A stretch of 64,000 nt of DNA from positions 682,001 through 746,000 of the forward strand of contig AP026130.1 in NCBI GenBank assembly GCA_030295235.1, written 5' to 3'. How positions within the stretch are numbered: the stretch's first letter is position 1; every line of letters begins with the position of its first letter. A program made the position numbers and the translations under genes. Shown one piece after another: positions 55,299-64,000 of this stretch. The notes beneath the pieces were generated by a model. It was not told the DNA's origin and did no database searches. It saw nothing but the letters and a program-made list of their open reading frames with translations. This DNA comes from Fistulifera solaris (lineage: Eukaryota; Bacillariophyta; Bacillariophyceae; Naviculales; Stauroneidaceae).

Positions 55299-55713
55299 GT
55301 TGCTGTATGTTGTATTCTAGCTTTACCTTGTTGCATTTTTTTTTGTTTTTCGTCGTGTTCATTTTTCTATGCGAGGACCGAGGACGCGTCGGAATTACAC
55401 TATCATATTTTTCGATAAGATTAAGGTTATAAAGTCGAGAAGTTATTCGTCCACTTCTAAGTAAGTAATTGTATCACTTATAAAGTAGATTACTATTTTA
55501 CCGACTCAACCGATTTCAGTCCCGGAAAGTAAGGGCGGAAAATATTATTAGGTTTATTCTTTATAAGAAGTACGTAATTGCAAAATACTTCGCCCTCGAC
55601 AATCTCTTCTACTTTTCAATGAAATCCTGTCTGTATACGCTCTGTTTCATTGTTTGAGTGAAAATTGAAGAACGGCAAAGGATCGTGAAATCACCACGTT
55701 ACACCAATTAGCT
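55299..55713. other. Intergenic, nothing recognised
   Basis: 415 bases, AT-rich, with T runs at 55337-55346; NAA30 promoter and patatin 3' flank. No repeat or RNA seen. Confidence 0.4.
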
Positions 55714-56485
55714 TTATGGAAGGATACGTTCAATGTATTGAGAGGCGTCGTCTTGCCCTCTTTGATACCAGTCGCGGAGAAGTTCCGCTGATGCCATTCC
55801 CATTGATGTGGAAATCGCTTGTAAGTTTTGCCAGGATAGCTTAGTTTTAAAATCGACTTCGGCGTTCAGCTGTCCAACAGATAAACTCCGGTCGTCTGGA
55901 CTGATTCTATGCGAGTGGGTGCTAGTTCCTGAAACTGGCGAAATGATGAGCCTTGGCTCAGCGGTGGTTGGTGGTGCTGGCGCTGCTATACCTCCATCGA
56001 CGTAGTAATCATCCTCGATCCAAATCCCATCCTCCTCTGGATAAGTCACGTTTGTGGAGAAAACATCCCAAGGATGAAACGTCCTGGGTATTCGGCATGA
56101 TGCTTCAACGCATTCCAAAAATCATTTCGTCTCGCTCTTTGTCGTTCGGCTGAAAATGGAAGATTTTTGATTTCCCGTTTCGACAGATCGTCGTGCATAT
56201 CCCCAGTTCGTCGCAAATGGGCGTTTCGTGTGAATTTTTCAACAGATCTCTTAGCAAGTCCAAACCATTTCCTCGGCCTTGGATATAATCATTTACAAAT
56301 TCTTCAATCGAGTTTGGCGCTTTGGCTAAAACGGTTGCCGCGATGGCACCTCCGCTCGACCCCACAGCCGATCGGATGGTAACAGCTGATTGTAAAAGTG
56401 ATCGACAAGCGCCAAGCTGATAAACAAACAAACTTCCAGATCCGCTCAATGACAAGGCGATCCCTCTGGAGATTGAGCTTGCCAT
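55714..56485 (-). CDS. Small patatin-like phospholipase
   Basis: About 257 residues. Lipid acyl hydrolase with a Ser-Asp dyad: oxyanion loop ALSLSGSGSLFVYQLGA (more Ser-rich than the usual GGG), nucleophile elbow GSSGGAIAA, a block EASCRIP matching the patatin ASCAIP motif, and the Asp in YYVDGGIAAPAP. Length is near the minimum for the domain, so it is a stand-alone patatin. The frame changes at A5 on the + strand (56117-56121), joining DEMI to LECVEASCRIP. Substrate and location unknown. Confidence 0.82.
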
Positions 56486-56687
56486 GAAGTAAATGAATAA
56501 TAGAATGCAATTAAACAGCTGCGGAAGCGAGAAAATGAAATAGAAAAAAAGTCGAATGAAAGGCGGACCAAATTCCTACTGCGTACGTGTATAGTAAAAA
56601 CTAGGTGAACCGAGTATAGAGAACAATAAGGCATGGAGTAGGAACAAAACGTTTCCATTTCCCACCCTTCAAATACAAATTATTGAC

Positions 56688-59480
56688 TTATGATTCGTCA
56701 AGAGAGTAAAGCAGTATATAAGCAGTCCGTTCTTTGTTTGGATTCGAAAGCATCTTGTCGAGCGAAGTAATACAAGACGACGTATCGTCGAAAGTTACCC
56801 AGGTATGTTTCTCGGCGTCGTCTTTGGCTACTGCAGCACCATCAGTGATGTTTTCTTTCAAATCAACAGGAACGCTTTTAGCTGGGCGAATTGCGTCCGC
56901 CAGGTAGTGCCCTGATGATGCGCGACTTCCGATATGGTGAATAATGCTCTGGAGCCTGTATTCGTGTTTCGGCTCCGTAGAAGTTGCGGGTGCGGGCGCA
57001 TCGTCTGGAAATTTCATCAAGAAAGGGCTTAATGACAGAGACTCGGATAAATGAACTTGTTCTTTGTTCTTTTGGAAGACATATTGCATAGGAACATGCC
57101 GTCCTTTCGGTGGGCTATTTGGCGACTTGTTCTCATCGTTAGAAGTAGAATTGACAATCGGGACTTCCACAAATATGAACCTTTTAAGATGTAAGACGAG
57201 GGACTTGGGACTGAAAGAGACATGACACATCGTTAGTTTCGACTATTGATGCACGGAATAACAACATATCAAAACTTAACAAAAGCTTACCGATGCACCA
57301 TATGCATGGTTTGGGTCGCGTGAGTTCCGTCTTCGCACTTTTCGCACGTGATTTCACGAATTTCCTCTTCAAAGAATTTTTCTAAGCCCTTTTCTACGGT
57401 TGCCTTTGCATCAACATCTCCCTCTTTGTTGCCAACAATGTCGACCGAGAGATGCCGATACGTTTCTTCCTTCGATCTGTGTCCCGCAGGCATGAGGCAT
57501 TTTTCATCAATTGAGAAAAATCGAACAATACAAGTCTCGCCTTACCTCGAATAACCACAGGAAGCACACGTCAGGCACACGCGGGCAGTTAACAAAAAGT
57601 CGTCCATGGGAGAACCTTCGTGCTGGTTAGCTTGAACTTGTTTCGGTTGTTCGGCTTGTACCTCTTCGTGAATGTTGTCAATCAAATCACTCAAGAATTC
57701 ATGCGCGTCCCGCTGCTCGTATCCCAGAAATTTGTCTGTCTTCGCATCCATGGCCTCTTTGACCGCGCGAGGATCAACGGCTCGCACTCGATCATCTTGC
57801 AATTCTTCGGCAATGTCCGTCAAGCTTTTGGTTAGAGCACCGCCTTTCTTTCGTAAGGACTTGATCAAATCCGGCAGAGTGCACATCATCTGGAGACATG
57901 AGTTCATGTAGCACGTATTGCCAAGGTTTCGTAGACCAGAGTACTGATTGAAACGGAGATCAGGCTCCGATTGCGTTTTAGTCAAATCACTAATCGCATG
58001 CCTTGCGACAGGGCTCCGGGATACTTTCTTGAAGAAGAGGCCACGCCCGGGTGAAGCATTTTTACTTGTTGGGCTCGACAACGCCATTGGCAATTGCGGT
58101 GTTCCTTGACAAGCTCCATATCTTTCCAATCGTTTTCTATCAGCGTCTTTATTGAAGACGAAGGAACCCGACGAGCTTCCATACGTAGTGCTGTAAGAAA
58201 GGGTCTTTGAACGATCCTTCGGTTGAAAGTCTGTTTCGTCTTGCTTTGCTCTTCCGCTAAGGATTCCAAAACGCTCCATTGTTCGCTCTCTCGACGAATT
58301 GTTACTAGGAGACAGCCAACCTTTCTGTTGAAAAGAAGTTTTTGAATACTCCCGGAACTCGACTTGCCGACTCGTGTGGGCGTGCTAACAAGCTTGACGG
58401 TGGACTTTCTTGGCGTAAGCTCTAACTCCCTTTGACAGATGACACATGATCCTTTTCTACAGCTTTCGTCTTCGAAATCTTGAAAAACCCTGAAAGGGTC
58501 GTCTGGTTCTTGTCAATCTCGTCGTTGGGGCGTTGGGGCGATAAAGACCGCGTGGAGGGTCGTGGCGATACGACCCGATTGGCTTGAGGCGTAGTAATCG
58601 GCTGATCCATTTCAATTTCTCCTTCATCATCGGACGGACCATCTTCAATCACGAGCCGTTTCTTGCGCCTTAAAGCCTTTCGAACAGGCTGTTCATCTGT
58701 TTCTTCATCATCCGAAAACGCAGGACGTTTCACCGACGCAGCCTTTCGAACAGATTGCTTTTCCGATTCATCGTCCGACAGGTCAACAGAACGTTTCACC
58801 GGTTTAGCCTTTTGAATGAGTGGTTCTTCCGATTCATCGTCGGAAAATTCTACAGGACGCTTCGTCGATGCAGCCTTCCGAACAAGTTGCTTCTCTGATT
58901 CATCGTCCGAAAATTCGACAGGACGTTTCAACGGCGAAGACGGAGTCGGGAAATCGAAAGTGCTGGCTTGTTCGGTCGCTTCTTCTGTGTCCCAAGGAAC
59001 AGAAGGGAGGGCGCGCTGACGAGCTCTGCCAAAGACGGCCTGTGGTCGTCTCGGAGCGGATTTCGTGGCAGTGACGACTTTTGTGGAAGCGAAGCGCTGT
59101 CGGTGTGGCGATCCCAAGCCCAACTTGGAAGAACTTTTCATGAAATTCGAGAATGAGTCTTTCGTAGCATCGATCTTTCTGGAGTGTACCTTCTCTAATT
59201 TCTTGCGAAACTCGTGCCAAGAGGCCTCGTCGCCGAGAAATTGTTCAAAGTCATATGTCTTGCCTTTCGTTGTTGAAATCACCAGCAGATAGTTGCCTTG
59301 CACATCCATTTTCTCAATGTCTTTTCCTTTGATGCACCATTTTGACTTGTTGATGTAGATTGCCTTCGAGTCTAGCACAACCGACGCCTCCTCCCCATCA
59401 AAGTCCTTAGGAGATTGCTGCCCCTCCTTGATAGTAATTCGATCGAAGAGGTACGTCTTCGGAGAACTCTGCGCGTTCAT
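56688..59480 (-). CDS. USP37-type deubiquitinase with PH-like N-domain
   Basis: About 881 residues. Exons 59480-57546, 57476-57291 and 57210-56688; introns 69 and 80 bp. Residues 1-105 resemble the PH-like domain at the start of USP37/26/29 (AIYINKSKWCIKGKDIEKMD). Then four copies of a 20-22-residue acidic/basic repeat (KRPVEFSDDESE type; about 58680-58945) and a PIP-box-like QTTLSGFFKISK. The USP core has GLRNLGNTCYMNSCLQMM, EQRDAHEFLSDLID, zinc pairs CLTCASC and ITCEKC, and SRASSGHYLADAIRP with WVTFDDTS. Frame changes at T3 (58431-58433) and A4 (58331-58334) on the + strand lie in the linker, not in the domains. A DNA-replication role is inferred from the PIP-like motif and USP37 kinship. 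Confidence 0.85.
58680..58945 (-). repeat. Coding tandem repeat in USP37-like linker
   Basis: Four units of about 66 bp coding KRPVEFSDDESE plus a basic tail (QLVRKAAS). SDDE blocks are typical casein-kinase-2 sites, so the linker is probably phosphorylated. Confidence 0.7.
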
Positions 59481-60232
59481 TTTTCTGTTGCTCACACGAT
59501 CTCCTTGGAGCAAAAGTGCCTATACAGGATTTCTTTATTGTAGCCTACTAACAATTCAATTGTTAACAAATGCAGTTTTGGTATTATTAGTTGTTTCTCT
59601 TCGTCTTTGCTGCTCGTGATGCGTGCAACGAGGGGATGGAGGGAAAGTTGGCGCGGAGCGCGGAGCCTCCATCGCACGGCGCATTTGCGGAAGGCGGGCC
59701 GGCTTGACGAGCGCGTAAATCAAAAACAAACGCGCTCTTTCGTCTCTAAGTCTTTGTTGACAAAGCTCGGCCCACTTGATTCAGAGTACATTTTTCAAAT
59801 TCAAAAAAGCTGTTGAGTGTAATCACTTAGCAAAAGTTCGTTTGAGTTCGGAGCTGCCGGATCTCTATAGCACAATCTGTAGGAAAAGAGGCGTGACAAG
59901 GGCGAAAACGCTTTTTCGATGTCGTTGGCTTAGAGACGATGAATAAATTACAATTAGGAGTCACGACCCTATACTTAGACACGAGGAATATTCCCAAATA
60001 AGATTCGTTAAGGATAACACGTTTGCTAGATATTCAAAAGAGTACCGAATAATCACGGATGTTAGATTTACATCGCCGAATTGATGTCTTCACATTTTAG
60101 ATGATAACCATTTCGCTTCATCTTTTGTGTGGATCAGAGAAAGCCATCGAATCTTGCCAAACATCGGCAAAACGAAACCGAACCGCACCTCAGGCTCTTC
60201 ATAATATTTTGGCAGAGAGGAATCGATCAATC
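59481..60232. other. Divergent intergenic region
   Basis: 752 bases between the USP37-like and carbonic-anhydrase-like starts. No repeat, RNA gene or element recognised; ORFs appear random. Confidence 0.4.
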
Positions 60233-62803
60233 ATGAAGTTCTCTGGGTTCGTTTTGAGTCTCTTGACTCTTCAAGTCGTTCAAGGAAACAACTCGGACTT
60301 GTTCAACTACGGATCGGTGGACATAACCGAAAATGGTGTCACAAGCTTTGGTCAGGAGAATTGGGGCGATGTCTCGTGCTCTGACTTTGATAGTTGCGTA
60401 AGTATTTCCACTGGTTGACACTTATTTTGTTGATAGAGCTTGGGAGCTAACCTTTTATCCATGAACAGCCTGGATTCCCGAACAAATACCCGGTCTTTCC
60501 TGGATACGACATGTTGAAGACAAAGGACACAAGTCATTGCAGATACTGCCCAGAAGATGAATCTGTTAATTGCGGTCTTCATCGACAATCGCCAATTGAT
60601 CTAAAGCGTGACCGTGGTGTGGCAGGAAGTCCCAACGAAAAGTTTTGCCCCGATTGGCACTGGATGGAATACCGTCCAGATACATGCACATGGGACGACA
60701 TGAAGACCCAGCTTACCATTGAACGCCATGCTCTTCAGATTCATGTTCCACAGCTTCCGAATGGAGACATCGACTGCTTCCGATGGGATAAACGTAGGTA
60801 CCCGAGAATCGATTACAGCAAAGGCTTTCCGGATTGGTGGTGGATGCAACGAACCGACATTCACGTACCTAGTAACCACATTCAAGAAGGCACTCGTTAT
60901 GCGGCTGAAGTCGTTCTTGCCCATTTCTACGAAATAAAGCATCAAAAGAATCAGGTAAGTAGTCGGTCGCGGTTTCATTTTTAAAGATTGAACATCACTG
61001 TGCTCACGTTTCTTTAGTTTGGATACATTTCCATCTTCATGCAAGATTACCCGGATGCCGAGTCGTGGTCCTATCTCGACAAACTCATTTGCCAGTGGCG
61101 CAAAGAAGAAGATAAGGTGCGAGAGGCGTGCGGGCTTCCGCCTGTAGAGCCCTACGGCAGATGTGCCCTCTTACGCAACCAGCAGCCAACACAAGAGTGG
61201 CTTGATGAAGCCGCTGGACTCATCTTCGCACCCGGTAGTAACAACACCTCCACTGAACCACCCACAGTGCCAGACGATGAGCCTACGTACAACGAGTCGG
61301 GTGTTGTTGACTCTATGGTTCCTTCGGCCGCTCCATCTTTTCCGACTGGCCTTCGCGAGCCAAACGTCGGCCAGGCGGGTTCGATATTTGCTCCGTCTGC
61401 TCAACCAAGTGTGGCTTCTGAATTCAATGCATCGGAAGTAAGCAGTACTATCCCACCGCCCATTGATTGCTTGAACCTTGGCGATGTCATTGAACGCATG
61501 TGTTTTTCGGAAGACCCGTGCTGCACTTCTCCCAGAGCCAATACCGTGTTTTGTGACAATATCTACGACAATATTTTCCCTGGCGATGCCATGAAATCAG
61601 CATGCTACCACTGTTGTTCTACGCCGTTGACCGTTGGTGATGCTGAACCAACTGCAAGTTCTGGTAGTGATATGCCGAGCGATATCCCAACCACAGCCCC
61701 AGGCAGTGTTCTAGCACCAGGCGCAATTCCCCCGCCTATTGACTGTGGAAGCGATAACACCCTAATTGAGCGTATGTGCTCTTCGACCGATCCTTGCTGT
61801 GGAACCCCAAGATCAGATACTATGTTCTGTTGGAATATTTATGACAATGTCTTCCCAGGGGAACAAATCAAATCCGCGTGCTACCACTGTTGTAGTGAAC
61901 CGAAAACGATAGCTGACGCGAGACCGATTAATCCAGCTATTCCCAAAACGATTGAATGCTCCGCTGTCGATAATCCTTATCGAATGTGCAAGGAAAACAG
62001 TTGCTGCTCGAATCCGCGTTCGAACTCGGAGTTTTGCAAATCGGTATATGCCAAGCATAAAGGAGATATCGAGTCGATCTGCCAGTACTGCTGTCGCGAA
62101 CCACTCACTGTCGGAAGCGCTCGATACCTTCGTTCGAGCGGCGAGGACGAAGCTGAATTTAGCGGAGAGGGATTGGTCGTGCAAGACAGTGACGACATTC
62201 AGGAGGGCGATGAGGTTGTTTACATTTCAGGCAACAAATACATATTACGCAAAGACAACTTTGAAATGGATGAAGAGAACGATGCGAAATACTTTCAACA
62301 GAGGATTCATGCCGAGTTCAAGGAACGCAGCCTAAATATAGCAGTCCACGAAGAAGACTATAATGATATCCCGTGGTTTGCCTATGAGTGGATGGTTAAG
62401 GTGGGCACGGAATACTATTACCGATATGAAGGAACCCAGTTGGTGCCCCCCTTGCTGGGAAGTTGTGCACTGGAGGGTGATGAAAGACCCCATCCGCGTT
62501 CACAAGCGACAGATCGACGAATTGAATCGCCTTCTTGCCTGGCGATTGAACCCTGATACTTGCCAATCGGATACCGCAGGAGTCGTTTCGGATGATGGCA
62601 ACACTGTTGACTTGAGCCGTGAGGTCATGTATTATCACGACCAGCACCGCAAGGTATTCTGTGAATGTCCCGCTTGGCCTTCTCAATTCCCTGGCGATCA
62701 GGAATGGTGCCGAAACTATCGAGATGACACGAACTACGACCGTTTCTATACTCGTCCCTACAGTTTCGATTCTGGCGGCAAGTGGCATCCCAATGATGTT
62801 TAA
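60233..62803 (+). CDS. Secreted alpha-carbonic-anhydrase-like protein with Cys-rich insert
   Basis: About 812 residues. Exons 60233-60397, 60469-60954 and 61018-62803. Signal peptide MKFSGFVLSLLTLQVVQG. An alpha-CA fold can be traced: RQSPIDLKRD, then DWWWMQRTDIHVPSNHIQEG and RYAAEVVLAHFYEI, FGYISIFMQ, and late YYYRYEGTQLVPP|CWEVVHWRV then HKRQIDELNRLL. Between the halves sits an insert of about 370 residues with Ser/Pro linkers and three Cys-rich repeats (about 61465-62120), each DPCC...FC...YHCC in pattern. Zinc ligands of active alpha-CAs (HxH and a third His) do not appear at the expected places, and the Thr-Thr before Pro-Pro is Leu-Val. The frame changes at C6 (62446-62451). Catalysis is doubtful; a binding or wall role is possible. 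Confidence 0.75.
61465..62120 (+). repeat. Three coding Cys-rich repeats
   Basis: Units of about 55-60 residues: pattern IERMC..(S/T)DPCC.(S/T)PR....FC.(N)IYDN.FPG...KSACYHCC, the third more diverged (RMCKENSCCSNPRSN...YCC). Seven or eight Cys each suggest disulfide-bonded modules. Confidence 0.75.
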
Positions 62804-63075
62804 GGATGCTACTCTCAAGCGAGCTGCGAGTCTTTTGCGCCGCCCTTCTTCATGCTATCACAGCTATATTCGTTCGTTCATTTATTCAAAAGACAAAAAA
62901 CCATAATGTAGAAACACACAAAAAATAACTGTAGTCTATTCTGAGAACAAAAATCTAATACAGATGGTCTTGTCAACATTAATCCGTTTTTGATTACTAA
63001 CTAACGTTCAGGAGCCACATAGGGTATAAGTTTAACATCAAAATCTGCTAGGGGCTTGAAAATACGAGCTTTGGA
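62804..63075. other. Intergenic, convergent 3' flanks
   Basis: 272 bases, AT-rich, nothing recognised. Confidence 0.4.
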
Positions 63076-63708
63076 TTACTTGCTATCTTCTTGCATGGTT
63101 TTCGCGAGAATGCTTTGCAAATCCGTAGGTTTGATAACACCTCCTTGGAAATTCAAAAGTAGGTCCAGCAATTTTTTCTTCTTGTCAGCAACACCGGAAG
63201 CGATGACCGCTTGTTGGGCGGGCGTGAGCCGAGCCCACGCTTCGGAGTTTTTCGCCAATGCTTTTTCCAGCGTTGAATTGACAATTTCCTCGACATTTTC
63301 TTTCTTCAGATAAAGAATTTCGTCTTCATCGGGGTCTTCCATGGACCCCGCCACACGGTAGGTGAGTTCGTCGCCTGTCTCGGGATTTGCCAATGTATCT
63401 CGTCCCAAGAAAATCACATCTTCTTGTGATCGATCCGGGAATCCGCCTTCGGGGAACGGATCGTAGTCGAGCACCCGTATAGCGACCGAGTCTGTGGTAC
63501 GGCCATCATGCTTCAGCAGAGTCGCCGACCACCAGTGCACCATGACTTCGTCCTTGTCCTCGCTTGAAATTTCCCATTTCACTTGAAACCGATCTCCTGC
63601 CTTGTATTTCATGGTTTCGGCTAAATCTAATACTTCTGTATCACTGCATGCACGTTTCGCGGTGGGTTCATCCACCGTTTTCGGCCGGACGCTTCGCGTC
63701 GACCGCAT
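63076..63708 (-). CDS. Hypothetical, Tudor/PWWP-like N-terminal half
   Basis: 210 residues, intact single exon. The segment MKYKAGDRFQVKWEISSEDKDE...VMVHWWSATLLKHDG reads like a small beta-barrel of the Tudor/agenet kind (aromatic cage candidates WW, W and Y), but I would not assign it firmly. The second half is helical (EEIVNSTLEKALAKNSEAW, LTPAQQAVIASGVADKKKKL). The basic start (MRSTRSVRPK) could be a nuclear signal. Function unknown. Confidence 0.6.
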   Translation of the reverse strand: MRSTRSVRPKTVDEPTAKRACSDTEVLDLAETMKYKAGDRFQVKWEISSEDKDEVMVHWWSATLLKHDGRTTDSVAIRVLDYDPFPEGGFPDRSQEDVIFLGRDTLANPETGDELTYRVAGSMEDPDEDEILYLKKENVEEIVNSTLEKALAKNSEAWARLTPAQQAVIASGVADKKKKLLDLLLNFQGGVIKPTDLQSILAKTMQEDSK

Positions 63709-64000
63709 TTTCTACCGGTGCCAGATTTTCGTCCGTTTGACTGCTCATTTTGTAATGAGTAGATTGATTAACGTAAGTGATGATGAAGAGAAACGATACG
63801 AATGATGCAGTCTCTATTCGAATAGATCACAAAGCAAGGTTTCTTTGCAGAAAAATGTCTTGCGTTGCAAAGAGCAAAGACGCAGAAGCAGAAGGCGGAG
63901 GATGGTTAACTGGCCGGCGCGCAAATGCCGCTCACTGTCGGTCTCCAGGCAAGCTGAGATGACGCCATATAAGTGACTCAAGCCACCCCTTCGTTTTTGT
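63709..64000. other. Upstream region at right edge
   Basis: 292 bases upstream of the hypothetical gene, to the window end. Short ORFs only; nothing recognised. Confidence 0.35.

Overview
The window is nuclear DNA of a diatom, most probably the pennate Phaeodactylum tricornutum or a close relative. Evidence: a nuclear gene for the red-type rubisco activase CbbX; a triose-phosphate translocator whose presequence carries the diatom plastid motif ASAF; several other proteins with signal-peptide-like starts; spliceosomal introns mostly 59-175 bp with GTAAGT/GTGAGT donors; short intergenic spaces with genes on both strands; and a selenocysteine elongation factor. I recognise no LTR, Polinton or other virus-like element, no CRISPR array and no organellar DNA.

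Layout. 1-637 end of CbbX (+). 709-3626 USP36-type deubiquitinase (-). 4065-6712 CAPN7-type calpain (+). 7155-9934 myristoylated WD40 protein (+). 10019-10909 aldo-keto reductase (-). 10910-12497 gene-poor and repeat-rich. 12498-15371 PIAS-type SUMO ligase (+). 15463-16334 dehydroascorbate-reductase-like GST (-). 16399-16998 a 52-bp satellite array between direct repeats. 17281-18886 MATE transporter (-). 19302-20127 DUF3411/RETICULATA-like protein (-). 20986-22195 fatty-acid-hydroxylase-superfamily enzyme (+). 22390-23519 ELO elongase (-). 24053-25466 triose-phosphate translocator (-). 26095-26508 small membrane protein (+). 26603-29021 eEFSec (-). 29200-29580 second satellite array. 29632-30732 FSH1-like hydrolase (+). 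30816-32671 rhomboid protease (-). 33340-33707 tiny signal-peptide protein (+). 34163-36460 TPR-sulfotransferase (-). 37247-37684 hypothetical (+). 38014-39798 second USP (-). 40287-42342 a divergent pair of thioredoxin-domain paralogues. 42685-42781 intron-containing tRNA-Arg(CCU) (-). 43346-44540 two hypotheticals. 45369-47016 helicase-associated-domain protein (+). 47125-51040 RRP12 (-). 51376-52909 Mpv17-ACT-ACT fusion (+). 53431-54588 PAPS transporter (+). 54640-55298 NAA30 (-). 55714-56485 patatin (-). 56688-59480 USP37-type deubiquitinase with a PH-like start (-). 60233-62803 carbonic-anhydrase-like protein with a Cys-rich insert (+). 63076-63708 hypothetical (-).

Themes. Three ubiquitin-specific proteases and a SUMO ligase lie within 60 kb. 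A membrane-anchored sulfotransferase and the transporter for its donor PAPS are both present. Several products look plastid- or ER-directed (CbbX, translocator, DUF3411, MATE, DHAR, elongase, thioredoxin pair). Neighbouring genes are functionally mixed, as expected of a eukaryote.

Quality caution. About 22 single-base reading-frame breaks interrupt otherwise well-conserved host genes, most of them in or beside mononucleotide runs (A7, T7, G6, C6 and shorter). The simplest reading is uncorrected homopolymer indels in the assembly rather than pseudogenes, so I annotate each such gene as one locus and state where the frame changes.

Strongest observations: the Mpv17-ACT-ACT fusion; the carbonic-anhydrase-like protein that appears to lack zinc ligands; a same-strand dispersed hairpin element (7 copies); the 10-mer GTACGGAGTA found four times, always intergenic; paired 52-bp satellite arrays; a 15-nt microexon inside the eEFSec P-loop; and the divergent thioredoxin paralogues.
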